The notes beneath the pieces were generated by a model. It made no database searches. It was given only the letters and a program-made list of their open reading frames with translations, and was not told the DNA's origin. Of a DNA stretch of 64,000 nucleotides, positions 24,877 through 36,315 are shown in pieces. Within the stretch, counting starts at the first letter, position 1. Every line of letters starts with the position of its first letter. The position numbers and the translations under genes are program-made. The stretch is taken from positions 228,501 to 292,500 of the forward strand of contig WPIO01000208.1 in NCBI GenBank assembly GCA_009760855.2. The letters are read 5' to 3'. Source of the stretch: Cristatella mucedo. Lineage: Eukaryota > Bryozoa > Phylactolaemata > Cristatellidae.

Positions 24877-24910
<34 letters not shown>
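24494..24910 (+). mobile_element. LINE 3' end, short internal duplication
   Basis: Encodes SSYAPKAWNSLPTCVRTS and TFKRNLKTHLFRTAFSGYL to a stop at 24658-24660, then the 3' untranslated region and a (TTA)n tail. The stretch ctcgtatgctcccaaag occurs twice (about 24509 and 24537), a small tandem duplication at the 5' truncation point. Confidence 0.85.
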
Positions 24911-24914
<4 letters not shown>

Positions 24915-25455
24915 GCACCCCAAGAGATGCGAATCTATTCCTAGGCATTTAACAGGAGCTGCATTTTACAGGAGCTGCTTGCTGAGGTTTTCTCTGTCCC
25001 TCACTTTTAGGCCCCTTCACTATCTCCTTCATCGCTCCCATCCGAGCCAGTCAGGCCGGGCATCGTACCGCCTGCACTCCTTAATCGAGTCGTTTAGCTG
25101 CACCTCTAACCAGCCTCAAATCCTCGAAGCTTCCCTGTGCCTTCCTTCGTCTGCACTGCATCTCAAGTCCGGAAATCACTCCGAATGAGGTCGCGACGTT
25201 TCCTGACTTGATTGCATGTCAAAAGAAACTAAACCAATTCATTTAGCTAACCTCTTAGCTGCTCTTAACAGCATCTGCTCCGTCCGTTGGAATATCCCTG
25301 CATGTGCTTGTGCTTGCTGGCACTGTTTATGTTATCACTAACCATTTGACATATCTGCTTTCCAGCATGTGTCAGTGCCTCAACAAGTGACTGAACAGAA
25401 ACAGAGTTATCCTCAGACACTACGTGTTTGTCTTATTATTTGTTATTATCGTTAT
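24911..25455 (+). mobile_element. Older, diverged LINE 3' end
   Basis: Frame residues such as RFSLSLTFRPLHYLL, and a layout like the LINE C terminus (cactttcc.. tgcatgtgcttgtgcttgctg), followed by an ATT-type tail. Divergence is far greater than in neighbouring copies. The segment begins with an inverted tail-like piece (tatatagcaccccaagagat). Confidence 0.5.
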
Positions 25456-25544
25456 TACCTAATGCGATCGGCTTTTTAGAGGCTGTAGTCTCGTCGGGCT
25501 GTGTGCTATAGGCTTCAAGTCTCTAAACTTTAACCTGCTTGTTC

Positions 25545-25650
25545 ATCGGGCACCTGCTCCTCGTGCACCTGCTCTTCCTGCACCTGTTCCTCGTTGCACC
25601 TGCTTCTCGTTGCACCCGCTTCTCGTGCTCCTGCTCCACGGGCACCTCGT
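25545..25650. repeat. Minisatellite of about 15 bases
   Basis: Imperfect tandem units of the form gcacctgctcctcgt, about six or seven copies. The Glu/Gln-Val repeats on the minus strand are its translation. Confidence 0.75.
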
Positions 25651-25754
25651 GTATGCCTCTCACAGCCTTTGCTTCGTCCGAGTGACTGGTCATTTTCGTG
25701 ACTGTATGTCCTAGAACTGTGCATTATGTGATTAACCAATTGAAACGCTTCGTT

Positions 25755-25820
25755 TTCTGCTCCTGTAAAATGCCTAGAAATAGATTCACATCTCTTGGGG
25801 TGCTATATATTGATTTTTAT
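25755..25820 (+). mobile_element. LINE-like 3' tail, variant type
   Basis: tgcctagaaatagattcaca, then tcttggggtgctatatattg. This matches the LINE tail plan, with the gggtgctata variant also seen in SINE type B. Confidence 0.5.
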
Positions 25821-26202
25821 TTCTGTTGCTATAGGATGGCCTGCTTTCGAAGAGCAGTATATCAGAAAATAGGGCCTGCTTCGGTAAGGAGACGACAGCT
25901 AAACTATTTCGACCTTCTCTGACATGTCACGTAGATTACTCCACTACTTACCTTTGCTTGTTACCCCTCTTCGGTCCCGTGCCCTTAGTCGACTGCTACT
26001 GGTGCCAAATTAAGCAGCTCACCTGGTCGGTGGCATACATGCCGCATTATATCCCTTCTATCGGATCTCTGCTGTTCAATGTCGAGCTCCGAATCGACTT
26101 CCGGATCCTCTGTTGATCTTAAGATTTGCTTCAGTGCCGTGCCTCAGCCCCACTCACCCGCCATCTTTGCTCCGTTAGTATGACTCGCTCAGCCCACCGT
26201 AA

Positions 26203-26385
26203 ATGGCTTCCGGTCGTCTTGCAATTGCTTGCACTAAATTTAAAATCTTTGGGATAAACCTTGCATTTAGCATGCACCAAAGAATGTGGCTCGTGTCAGC
26301 TTCTGTAGCCACCTGTGATGATTTTGAACCACTTGAATCTCAACTAAGGACATATCTGCTCCTGCACAGCTATCATGCGAGCTAG
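26203..26385 (+). pseudogene. Ancient LINE C-terminal remnant
   Basis: The frame LAIACTKFKIFGINLAFSM..RMW..S..V.TCDDFEPLESQLRTYLLLH follows the LINE C terminus position by position (LPIPRTNLKSFGDRAFS..APKAWNS), but with low identity. It is an old relic. Confidence 0.5.
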
Positions 26386-27161
26386 TAAAATTGTCTGTTT
26401 CCACTAGGTTTTTTGCCTGCTGAGGTGCATTGTAATATAATGCATCTGCTTCTGAAAATCTACAAAGCCATCGAGACTAAGCCGGTGTTATCCAGGAGAG
26501 TTTTCGAGTTTTCCGAGGCTCAAAGGAAAGCCTAAGTAGCTTCCAGTGTTCATGCTGTAGTCAACAGACGTTATCTCACAAAAAAAGAAATCGAGAAGTA
26601 TAGCTGAGTCGGAATGGCAGTCGTGAGTTTGAGTATAATGTAAGTAGCAGCTCAGGAAGGCTGGAAAGAATGCGCCACAGAGGGCAGCAGGAGATTAGCT
26701 GTCGTTGCATAAGAATTGTGGAAGCGCCTTAAACAGTCTAGGATCTGCAGAGCAAAACCTTCTGTCGTCAGCAGTCTTTAAGTACAGGAACTCAACAGCT
26801 AATTTAGTGTCCATAGAGGACCCAAAGAGGTTGAAACTGACTTGCTTCATTTCTTGTTACAAACAGGGCACTGTATCGATGCTTGGCCCTTGGAGTCTTC
26901 CTGGGTCCTTCTTTCGCATGCTTGTCTAGGCCTGAGACACCTGGCATGCTATTAACTCGTGGTTATGGCTGCTCTTGCAGAGAGCTTTTGATGCATGTAG
27001 ACGGGGATCTGTCATCTTGAGAAGCTGTACATACAATTTAAAGTATTACTATAATTATTAGTCCTCACTGCCAGGTCTGGCTCACGTGACTGACAGCTGC
27101 TGGAGGCTCGAAAGTTTGAGGGTTCGAGTGCTGAGCATCATTTACTCTTCTTTCTTTACAG

Positions 27162-27421
27162 ACGCTTTTCTGTCCTGCTCGTTGCTGCAATCCTGACCAC
27201 GATTCTCAGTTCGACTGACGCACTTCCGGCTATGTGCGGCTCCGACAGATTTAGCTGCAACCTCGAGGCAGCGACTGCTGTGTGCCAATCTGCTGTTGAG
27301 GCCACGCCCACTGTGGCCAAGCATTTCGGCTGCTACTGCAAAGCCGGCGTGCCTCACAACTGCTCCGACCTATGCTTGCATCGTGCAGCCACGGCTGGCG
27401 AATGCGAAGTGATCTGTCCAG
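27162..27421 (+). CDS. Eight-cysteine ectodomain exon (gene at 27-28 kb)
   Basis: A pyrimidine-rich acceptor (ctcttctttctttacag) opens a 260-base exon. It first encodes a hydrophobic leader, FSVLLVAAILTTILSSTDA, typical of a signal peptide (its initiator would be in an upstream exon, entry phase 2). The eight-Cys domain follows: C-NLEAATAV-C, x15, C-Y-C (27331-27339), x7, C-S-D-L-C, x9, C-EVI-C-P-G. The last G is split by the donor G|GTAAAG at 27421/27422, phase 1. An extra Cys lies before the pattern (MCGSDRFSC). The exon is paralogous to 12639-12900 and 44020-44269. Its partner is the transmembrane exon at 28341. No named family is recognised. Confidence 0.72.
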
Positions 27422-28054
27422 GTAAAGGCGAGCAGAGGCAGGCAGAGACTTTTCGAGCAGCCCAGCCCAGACAAATCTAATTTTGAGGCAGCAGCACTGG
27501 ATAGCGACATCTGCAGCAATGATAGCAATGGCGACTCGTCGTCCACTGCTGTCTGCATGAGCTTCGGATGGGGTGCACAATGGCTGGCTACTGCTTACTA
27601 GCCTGAGTTTAGCCTGCTTACTAGTCTGGCAGCCTCATAGCTATCACTAGCAACGAGGCTGCCAGCAAGGTGTAGTAGCCGATTTGTACTTCCTTTCTTC
27701 GGCCTTGATGCCATTTGGCGATGAGGCCGAGCATCAAGTAGACGTCTCATCAGTTTCAACCATCTGCTGAATGTGTCCAGCTATAGCTGCATAGGCAACA
27801 ATGACCTTGGTCCTCCCACGGCTGCGTTTCATGCTTATGCTGCTTCGACATGACTAAGATGCAAATGCAGCTGTCTTCCAACATTTCTTGACTGACTAAA
27901 CGATTTCGTGGCTACTGAAGACTTGTTCACGTAGGCATGCGTTCTGTGCATGCCTGCTCGCATATGTGTATACATAAGTGTTTGTGTGCTTGAAGGTGCA
28001 TGTTCATTAACGTTCCCCTTGCATTCTTTTGTGCATAAACATGTATAAGTGTGT

Positions 28055-28135
28055 ATTAGTATCTGTGTGTGTGTGCATGGGTGTGCGTGTGTGCGTGCGT
28101 GCGCGCGTGTGTGTGTGCGCGTGTGCATGTGCCTG
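28055..28135. repeat. Degenerate (TG)n tract
   Basis: TG/CG-rich low-complexity stretch in the intron between the two exons of the 27-28 kb gene. His/Thr-rich frames are artefacts. Confidence 0.85.
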
Positions 28136-28340
28136 CCTGCGGATGTGTGCGCGTATTTGTGTATGAGCATAGTATGTTTGAGCGAGCACACACATGAGCG
28201 GGTATATGGGTTGTGTATGCGTTTGTGTGCGTACACTCGTATGAAAATGCGGGTTGGCTTTCTGCTCAGACTTTTCTGAAAATTTGTGACTACACATCTT
28301 GGCAGTCCCTCTCTGACGTCCCAGATCTACATCGTTGCAG

Positions 28341-28528
28341 ACTATCATCGCCTCTGCTTGACAGTATCTGCGAGGCAGCCAGCTCTGGTTGATCGCGGTC
28401 CAGAAGGTCCTTCCACCACGACGAACCCAGCCATCATATTGGCTGTATTTGCCTGCTTGATTATCGGCATGGTGGCGCTCATTGTCATCATGTGGCGTTC
28501 TTACGATAGAAAACTCGCTGGCAAGTAG
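28341..28528 (+). CDS. Stalk and transmembrane exon of the 27-28 kb gene
   Basis: Acceptor ctacatcgttgcag, then AC|TAT. Joined to the donor at 27421 this completes a codon in frame (phase 1). The exon encodes a short linker rich in Pro/Thr (DRGPEGPSTTTN), a helix (PAIILAVFACLIIGMVALIV) and a basic end (MWRSYDRKLAGK). It then either stops at TAG (28526-28528) or splices at a GC-type donor, CTG|GCAAGT after 28520, again phase 1. The second reading matches the phase-1 exit of the other transmembrane exons. The intron to exon 1 is 919 bases. The predicted product is a small type I surface protein with about 20 cytoplasmic residues or fewer if it stops here. Confidence 0.68.
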
Positions 28529-29650
28529 GTTTCGGCTGCTGTTGCCTCCTCTTGCTGTCGTGCTTTTGATGCACCGCCACCGACTCTCTGTGTCGCAGCC
28601 GTGCGGCTGCCTTCAAGCACGTATCCGGGGGATCAGCTAATGACCTTGAACCTGCATCCCGAGCAAGAAAGGGCTTGACTGGATGCTCCGAATGCTGAGC
28701 TCCGAGCGAAATTGACCCCTGCCCCTCAGCACTGTGGGTCAGCCGTGCATGCGGTTTGGATTTCATGCAAGTCCGGACATGTTTAGCTATTTCGTTCGAT
28801 TTTTTGCAGAGCACTGCGTCAGCATGGCAGTGGTGAATTAACTTTGATGAACTTTGAATGAACTCTGGCTGTGGCCGAGCACCAGATCTCTGTCTGGTCA
28901 ACAGGAAAGGTCAGGGGACCGGTGAGAGGTGGCTCAACTTGAAGAATTCGCTAAGCACTGGCCACCTCGCCTTCACCACCTACGCTGAGTGACAGTAAAA
29001 TGAGCTCTGCCTGCACGTGGCTGCTTTTTTTGCATGTGGCTGCTCTGCCTGTGGCCACAGACTGCTCTCCACCTGCCAGCATCTGCTTGTGGCCATATGC
29101 ACTTACCTTGCCACTGCATCTAGGACGTCGCCCGACCGGCGTCGTGCCAGCCTGCCCGACGAGACCGATGCACCTTCGCAAGTGATTTCCGGAAACAAAG
29201 TCAGTTTTTCACTTTCTCTTATTTGTGGAGAAGCTGATGCTGTGTTTTTTTAATGACCAGCACTCGGGAGGCATGGCCCCTTCCCACCCCACGGCAAGCC
29301 TCCTCTTCTGTGCAATCGCTACCAGCTCTCCATTGGTGCTGCAGCTGCAGCTGATGCTGCTGCTGCTTGTCCACAGCTCCAGGGTACTCCAGAGGCATGG
29401 ACCGGCTGCACGGACCGACACTGCCAGGCCTCCTGAACTTTGACCTGCCATCATGTTCGTGGACAAATGCTCACAGCATCGCCGGTGCTGTGCTGGATGG
29501 GATCGATGCCTGTTGATCTCGGACGAAATGACCAGCATGCTTCAGTGCAGCTTCCACCGGTTTATGATGCCGAACGGTATGAATGTCAATTGATTTAATG
29601 TGACTATCGTTTAACGTTTTACTCGGCTGGCAGTTGATTTACTCTTTAGA
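28529..29650. other. No recognised feature
   Basis: Low-complexity CTG/TGCCTG-rich DNA with short frames. I found neither a further cysteine-rich exon nor a cytoplasmic exon that I can defend. Confidence 0.45.
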
Positions 29651-29659
29651 ATCAATAAA

Positions 29660-29835
29660 AACAGCACCTAGAGTAGCTGATTCGACAGCCCCATCTGTAT
29701 GAGGGCCGAAGAGCTTTTTGACGGCTACCACAATCGCTTGCAGTGTGCAATAGAGAATTGCCCATTGAATTGCTCGAGCTCACCACCTGGGTCCAGAAGA
29801 GCGAGCATCTTACCGCTGGACTAAGACTGGGCGCA
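29660..29835 (-). mobile_element. Diverged tRNA-derived SINE
   Basis: On the minus strand: agtccagcggtaagatgctc, an acceptor-like tRNA head, then ggtggtgagctcgagcaat as a decayed B box. It is followed by the type-A body (gcaagcgattgtggtagccg, then tcaaaaagctcttcggccct). Boundaries are approximate. Confidence 0.5.
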
Positions 29836-30162
29836 CTCTCAGAATGCTGGGGTGCAAGCTGTGGTCCGGTAAACACAATGACATTATCAAGATCATGGTC
29901 TAGTGTAGAGCCAGCACTACTACAACCCTGAGCTTGACAGTAAGCTAGGGTCATGCTATCTTAAGTTGATAGCCCCATCTCATCCCTCGAGCTCGATCTC
30001 TGTTGGTGGATCATCTCGTTTGATTACTCACCAGTGTATTCTTGCATTTGCATTTCTGGGTTCCCACGTGGGTGTGCGAATGTGTGCGTGTGTGCACCAT
30101 TGTGTGTGCATGTACTTGTGTGCCTGCGTTTTTTGTACATTTGTGGGTCGATGTGTGCAAAC

Positions 30163-30164
<2 letters not shown>

Positions 30165-30210
<46 letters not shown>
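30165..30210. repeat. (GT)n microsatellite, about 23 units
   Basis: Pure GT array inside a longer TG-rich stretch (30060-30245), directly upstream of a LINE copy. Confidence 0.95.
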
Positions 30211-30216
<6 letters not shown>

Positions 30217-30261
30217 GTGCCTGCATGCATAAGTGCATGCCTGTGTGTCCCCTTGTCGAGG

Positions 30262-31367
30262 TGAGGCACAATCTAGGCTTTTACTTGTATGCAGATGACT
30301 TGCAATTATACCTTTGCTTTGATCCCTCCAAGCCTTCCAGCACGTCGAATTCTCTCAACACCCTTGATGCATGTATTGAAAACATTCGCACGTGGATGAC
30401 AGCAAACTCTTCTTAAATTGAATGATGATAAAACCAACCTACTAGTTATGGGCAAACCAAGTGTAATACCGAAATTGGAAGACCTAATACTCAAAATCGG
30501 CTTAGCTAGCATATCATCTGTTGAATCTGCACAAAATCTGCGTTTTATTCCAAATTGACCTTTCATTAGACGAACACATCAGCTCCACAGTCAAGTCTGT
30601 CTACTTTCAGCTACTTTACACTGGAATCCGGGCTTGTTTATCATGAATTCGGGCTTGTTTAGACTGGCATACCACATCTAAGTTGGTCAATGCATTTGTG
30701 ACATACCGTTTAGCCTTTTATAACTAGCTTCTTGCTGGACTACCAGCCTTTGCAATCAGACGATTACAGCTGGTGCGAAACTCGGCAGCTAGGCTTGTTT
30801 GTCGTGAGCATAGCAGTTGCCGCATCACACCACTTCTAGCTGACCTGCACTGGCTCCCAGCAAAGCAACGGATCGACTACAGTGGTTCTGTCATTCACTT
30901 TTAGGTCACTTCATTCTTTGGCTCCAGCCTATCCATCAGATCTACTCCAGCACCAGGTCAAGCATCGCAACACGGGCTTTTTGAATTGTAATCGTTTACC
31001 TATTTCTCGTACGAACTTCCAATCCTTTGGAGACCGTGCCTTTAATTTGTATACTCCCAAAGCCTAGAATTTACTTCGGACTGGCTTCTTGACATCGCCT
31101 GACTTGACTACATTTAAAAAGAAGCTAAAACGCATATATTAATCCCAGCATTTAGTGGGTCCGTGTGATTTGACTTTTGAGTGTTTATGAGTGCTGACAT
31201 AGTGCATGCTGCCACTAAGCATATTTGCATTCTGACCAAGTGTATTTCACCTCTAACCACGTTAGGTTTGTTGTCATTGAGCATGCAACCACTAACCACT
31301 TGATAACGCTTCCTGTGGAGCAAATGTAAAGTGCCTAGAAAGCGATTCACTGTGCTAGTAAAGGATA
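30262..31367 (+). mobile_element. LINE, 3' half from the catalytic motif
   Basis: Starts just before the intact reverse transcriptase motif C (FYLYADDLQLYLCFDP at about 30280) and continues with KPSSTSNSLNTLDACIENIR. The thumb and C-terminal domain follow as broken frames (SLAPAYPSDLLQHQVKHRNT, FQSFGDRAFNLYTPKA). The tail is decayed and abuts a SINE at 31368. There are many frameshifts, so this is an older copy than the one at 53.7-55.2 kb. Confidence 0.8.
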
Positions 31368-31560
31368 GTGTGCCGTAATGGCTCACTAGATAAGGCGGTT
31401 GCTTTTCATGACCTCGGCCCCGAGGTCGAGGTTTCGAATCCTGCGGTGGGCGATCCTTTATCGCCACTGCAAGCGGTGGCGATAGCCGTAAAGGCTCTTC
31501 TGTCGCTATACAAAAAATGAGGCTGTTAAATCAGCTAGCGTTTTTTGTTTTTTTTTATAG
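31368..31560 (+). mobile_element. tRNA-derived SINE, type A (best copy)
   Basis: The tRNA-like head (gtaatggctcactagataag, then gcggttgc) leads to the B box in gaggtttcgaatcctgcgg. The body follows (gggcgatcctttatcgccac, then tgcaagcggtggcgatagcc), then cttctgtcgctatacaaaaa and a T-rich end. The reverse complement at 48806-48966 matches over the full length. Confidence 0.75.
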
Positions 31561-32900
31561 CACAGTGCATACTATCACCAGCCAATTGCCAGATTTACTT
31601 TCCCGAAAATGCCATTTGCGTTGGGAGAGATTCACTTATCGTAAGGGGCTCAAAATTCCTCATTATTTATTAAATCTCTACCATACTTAGGATTCGCTAA
31701 CTAATTTTGGATAGCTGCTTTTGGTTTCACTAGTATTAACTCTAGATATTGATTCGATGCATCCTTACTACAGGAGCATGACGGGGCCGAAAGCTCTTGA
31801 CGCAGAGAATAATCCACAGTTAATTTACATGGAATCAAATTTCCACTATATTGCTGAATTAGAATAATGTGAGAGAAATAAATTCTCGATGCGCTCCAAT
31901 AGTAACATTTGCTGGTAAGTGCATTATAATCAGAAAAAATTAATTAGTGCGCTGTGTATGCAAATACTGGGATAACCTCTTTTTTGTCTTTATTAGCTGC
32001 CACCAGACTTTTTCACCGCGGTTTTTTCGTTCCAGGTGAAATGTTACTAGTAGCTGCCATTCTGTAGTAATGGGCTGCTAACTTTCGCACCAAATAGATA
32101 AACATAGTCAGGGAGGTTAAAGGTCTAATTAAGATAGTACCCGGCGTACTGCATTATGGTGCTTCAACGAAAAATAGACGAAAATTCACACTTCTGTATT
32201 CGTCTGCAGTTGTAGAATTCGTTAGATAACAAACTAGCCATTCGCAGGAGACTACTTTTAGGCCAGAGGTAACAGACTCTGTTGAAAATTGCCATCATTC
32301 CTTGCAGTAAAGATTTCAATGTGCTTCGTTTTGATTTTAAGCAGATAGCCGATTTATAATAGCCGATGGCCGTTGCGGGTGCTCGCAGTGAAGCGACTGA
32401 CTTCACGACAGCTGTCATCCGTTGCTTCCGGTCGGCCATAGAGCTGGCCTCCGACTAGCCCAGCAGAGCAAGCGTTGCGCGACCGCAAATGTGGGCTGCA
32501 CCTCGAGCAGTCGGCACTCACCTGCACCCCGCTGGCACTCACCTCTGCTTCGCCCTCTGCTCGTGACCACTGGTCGCGCTAAGCCCGTCTCGACTACCAA
32601 ACGGTCGCTGAAGCTGAGGGCTCGGCAAGATCGAAAGCGAATAACTCGCAGCGATGGCAGATACGACTGCATTGCAACTCGCTGCCCCGATCGGAGGAAA
32701 GACGTGCCCTGGCAAGGCTTGCAATGCATCCTGACAAGGCGTCCCCAAGGTCAAGGACGTTGTTAAACTATGGCGTTCTGTCTAGCCCTGCACTGCCGTA
32801 TTATACAGGCAGGTGAAGAGCAAACCTCGAGATTATTCGAAGAGACACTAGGGCACCCGAAGAATAGGACGCCCTCTGTCTGTCTGCCTGTGCCTGTCTT
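31561..32900. other. No recognised feature
   Basis: AT-rich, then mixed DNA. A 91-codon minus-strand frame (32164-32439) has no recognisable motif. Confidence 0.45.
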
Positions 32901-32907
32901 TCTGTAT

Positions 32908-33155
<248 letters not shown>

Positions 33156-33159
33156 CCGA

Positions 33160-34284
33160 TATTTGTAAAAACAAAACGTGCCTGAGTCAGCATGTTCGTC
33201 ACTTTCCTCCGAGTCTTAGTTTCAGTTATAAAAAAGGATGTTTCGGGCGAGCTCAACTACACAGCGTTCGCGTGCCTGGCGAATCATTGTCCGGTCGCTT
33301 CTGTCCTGGACAAAGACATACTGGGCTAAGGAAATCAGTCAGCTTGGCATCGCCAGAGGGTGGAGGGGACGGTGCGTCGAGCGACAGTCGTGGCGATTTG
33401 GGGCGAGGTACAGCAGAGGCGGGCCTCACTAGCGTCAAGCTTTGCGCTTGAACTGCTGAGCACCGCGGATCAAAACACGAGCGGTACGGTAAGGGGTTCG
33501 GCTTCTCTTGAGGGAAAGATGTGAAATGTAATGTGCTCTGCTTCAGAAGAAACCGCACGCGTGCCATTCGAGCGAGCGCACAACTTGCTCACTTGAGCTG
33601 GGACCTGAGCAGTTTGCATAGCAGTCTGGCGGCTACGTCGCGCCATCTCAATTCGAGGCCATTGGGTACTTGCGGTGGCAAACTTCCGACGGCTGAGTCC
33701 CCGCGATGTTTGTCGCACAGTTGCGCCTAACTAGATATATATAATTACCCTTTAGCGTATGAGGAAGCTTTTTCGATTAGTTCGCACGACAGAAGTACCA
33801 GGCTTCGAGTTGTTCCGCTGATGTTGGAGGTCAGGCATAACTCTAGAAACTTTGCGTTCGAAGAGCAGTCGTCAGCTTATGTTGCTCGCCGCTCGCTCAA
33901 TAAGCGGCGGCGCAGCTGCGTGGCAGCTACGGCAGCCTGGCGAAGCAGCAGGTGGAGTGGGCACCCGCTGCCCCCCCCCCCGCCATCAGGTTGGATGTTT
34001 ACTGCCACGAGCGGCCGGCGTACCTGCACGTTGATTTGTTTCGCGACTAGTTCGTCTAGTGCAAAGTGCAGATATCTGAAACTCGCGGTGTGTCAATGGC
34101 AGAGACGCTCTGCATCCTACAGGCGCAGCGCTAAATGCAACGCCCTATTAGAAAAACCCTCAAAAATTGCTGGTTTATTACGGCCAACACGGCCTGACAC
34201 TTGACTTCCAACAGACTCTTTGACTGGGTCGCAAGTCATACCATAATCTCGTTCATACGCAGTCGTAAATCGAGCTGCTCCCAA
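33160..34284. other. No recognised feature
   Basis: Mixed DNA with a short C run near 33970. No domain or repeat copy is identified. Confidence 0.45.
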
Positions 34285-34440
34285 GCAATCGGCAGAGCTG
34301 ATTTGGTTCATTTGTTGAGGTGCTCGCCTGGACCAAGGTCTTGCCGAGGTCGTGGGCTCGAGCCTCGTGGCGTATGTGAAGCTCCTGAATAGAGACGGAG
34401 TTCTCTTAGGGTGCTATACAAATGAATTATATATTATATC
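34285..34440 (+). mobile_element. tRNA-derived SINE, type B
   Basis: Contains ttgaggtgctcgcctggacc, the B-box-like gtcgtgggctcgagcctcgt, then the LINE-like tail tagagacggagttctctta, gggtgctatacaaatg and an AT-rich end. It matches 14775-14940. Confidence 0.68.
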
Positions 34441-36249
34441 TTATATGCGATCTCAGTTCAAAGTCGAGAGTCGGCGTCGCTCAGAGCTAAGATTTCAGAA
34501 CACTCAGAGGTCAGAGCCGAGGTTCTTTGCAGCGTCAGAGGCGATGCAGCCAGCTCATGTCGGAAGGACGCGAGCCCTGCAGGCTGGGGGCGGGCCAGGC
34601 GCTGCAATGGCCTGCAGACAGAATTTTGGGCTGGGAACGGGACGCTGGCAGTTATGCTGCTCTAAGGGCACGGGGTCTAACTACCAATCGGCGGCCCCAG
34701 GTGAGTAGAGGGCGATTTACCAGTTAGCACTCGGCTGCGTTGGGGGGAGGACTCTCTAGCAAACGCTGGCGCTCGGCTTGAGCGGGAGGGGGGCTTGAAA
34801 GAGGGCGTGGACAAGCGGGCAGATGCTGCGGCTGTAGGCTGCTGGACGTCTATGAGGGAGAAGGAGGCACGCTCTGCGGTCGGGGGTCGACTTCGAGAGG
34901 TCAACTCATCCCCCGCCCCGCCCCGCCTCCAAGGTCTCGACGGCTCGACGTTCAGCCGCTGCAAACCCGCGCGATTCTACTTCAGGCTCAGAGCGATCTG
35001 TCGGAAGCGCTCGGGTCATGAATTCCCCTGTTTTCGTTCGCATCAATCGGGTTAGTAGCTAAAGGTTGGCAGTGCTGTCGTCGCATCTGCTGTACTCGAT
35101 TGGAGATTAGCTTACTGAAGGGTCATTGGCCCGACTGAGCCGCGTTTACACGGCGAGTGTTCCTTCGCACCTGCTGCTCACTTAGTCGAGTCTTCGGTCA
35201 TCGATACGTCATCTTTAAAGGGCACCGCTTCTTCGTTGCTTTGAAAAGATGGACGACTCAATTGTCCACATCGCGGCTCGAGAAGTGGGGGGAGGTTGGT
35301 CAACAAAAGACTGAACACGTCGACTGCGGTTTTAAGCTCGTCAGGATGAGGTCCAAACCTTTTAAAGAGATGAACCTCTACCAGCAGCAAGAGAGGCGGC
35401 ACGCCGCCGCCGCTGCTGGCACGCGAGAGTGACGAGCGGCGGCTTTCGCCTCGCGAATTCGTTGCGTTTCCGCTCCTTCCTTTCCTTCCTCCCGCCCAGT
35501 TGCTGTGACTGGCGAAAGCGTGCTGTCTCTTTCTTTTACCTCCCGCAGCGCACTGTCCAGCAGCCTCTTCCGGCATCGTTCCGCCAAGTAGCTGCTTGCG
35601 CTACTGATGAGCAACTAAAGAAGCGCTGCTTTCTAACTAACTACATCCGCTTCTTCCTCAGTCTCTGCGGCCTTTGGCTGCTAGCAAGAATGGCACTTCC
35701 TTTCAGCTTCTGCAACGTGCCATTCAGAAAGCCTCTTCCGGCGTCACTCCGGCTATTTAATAACGCAAGAGCGTCTTTTCCTTTCAGCTTCGTTTCATTC
35801 AGAATCTTGATTGATATTGATAAGAAAGCAGAGTACTAGCTGGCGACGTAAAATCTACCGTTAGTTCCGAAGCCATTTCACGAAACTGGTAAGCGCAAAG
35901 CAAATCAGCGTAAATGCAAACTAGCTTTAAGAAAATATAACAGCCTTCCAAAGCGCCATCTCGGCCAGTCCGAGCGGAAGCACCGTAAACGTAAACGTAA
36001 CCGTAAACAATGTCCAGTTTCAACTGCGAATGTAAATAAAAATTGCAAACCCACAAAATCATGCTGCTGACATGCAATGCGTTCTGTATGACGTCTCCTT
36101 ACAACGATTCTTTTTTTACCTTCCTTATCCACGAAGGCATTGAGGTCACGTGTTGTGTCCTCAGCCAGCAAAGTCTAAAGAGAGCGTGCGCACTATCTAA
36201 AGGGTTGTCTTTTTACATGGGACCGAATAATAGTAACACAGGTCAGCTG
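34441..36249. other. No recognised feature
   Basis: A GC-rich part (34.5-35.5 kb), then a stretch where a TTCCTTTCAGCTTC / CTCTTCCGGCrTC motif recurs loosely three times (35.48-35.81 kb). No gene is supported. Confidence 0.4.
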
Positions 36250-36315
36250 ATGTAACAGCCTCGTTTGCATAGCGGTAGAAGAGAACTCGTGGTTCTCACC
36301 ACCCCACGACGTCGG
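36250..36315 (-). mobile_element. SINE type A, tail fragment
   Basis: aacagcctcgtttgcatagc, then ggtagaagagaactcgtggt and tctcaccacc, corresponding to the 3' body of the type-A SINE in reverse. Confidence 0.5.

Noticed and set aside
28951-29253. Leader-like hydrophobic frame MSSACTWLLFLHVAALPVA as a new secreted protein
   Set aside because: Derived from TGCCTG/GTGGCTGC low-complexity DNA; no downstream cysteine pattern or splice site.
31378-31450. A tRNA gene
   Set aside because: The B box is good, but the tRNA-like part continues into a SINE body shared with 48.8 and 15.4 kb.
35985-36008. Telomere-like cgtaaa repeats
   Set aside because: Only three or four imperfect hexamers; not a telomeric array.
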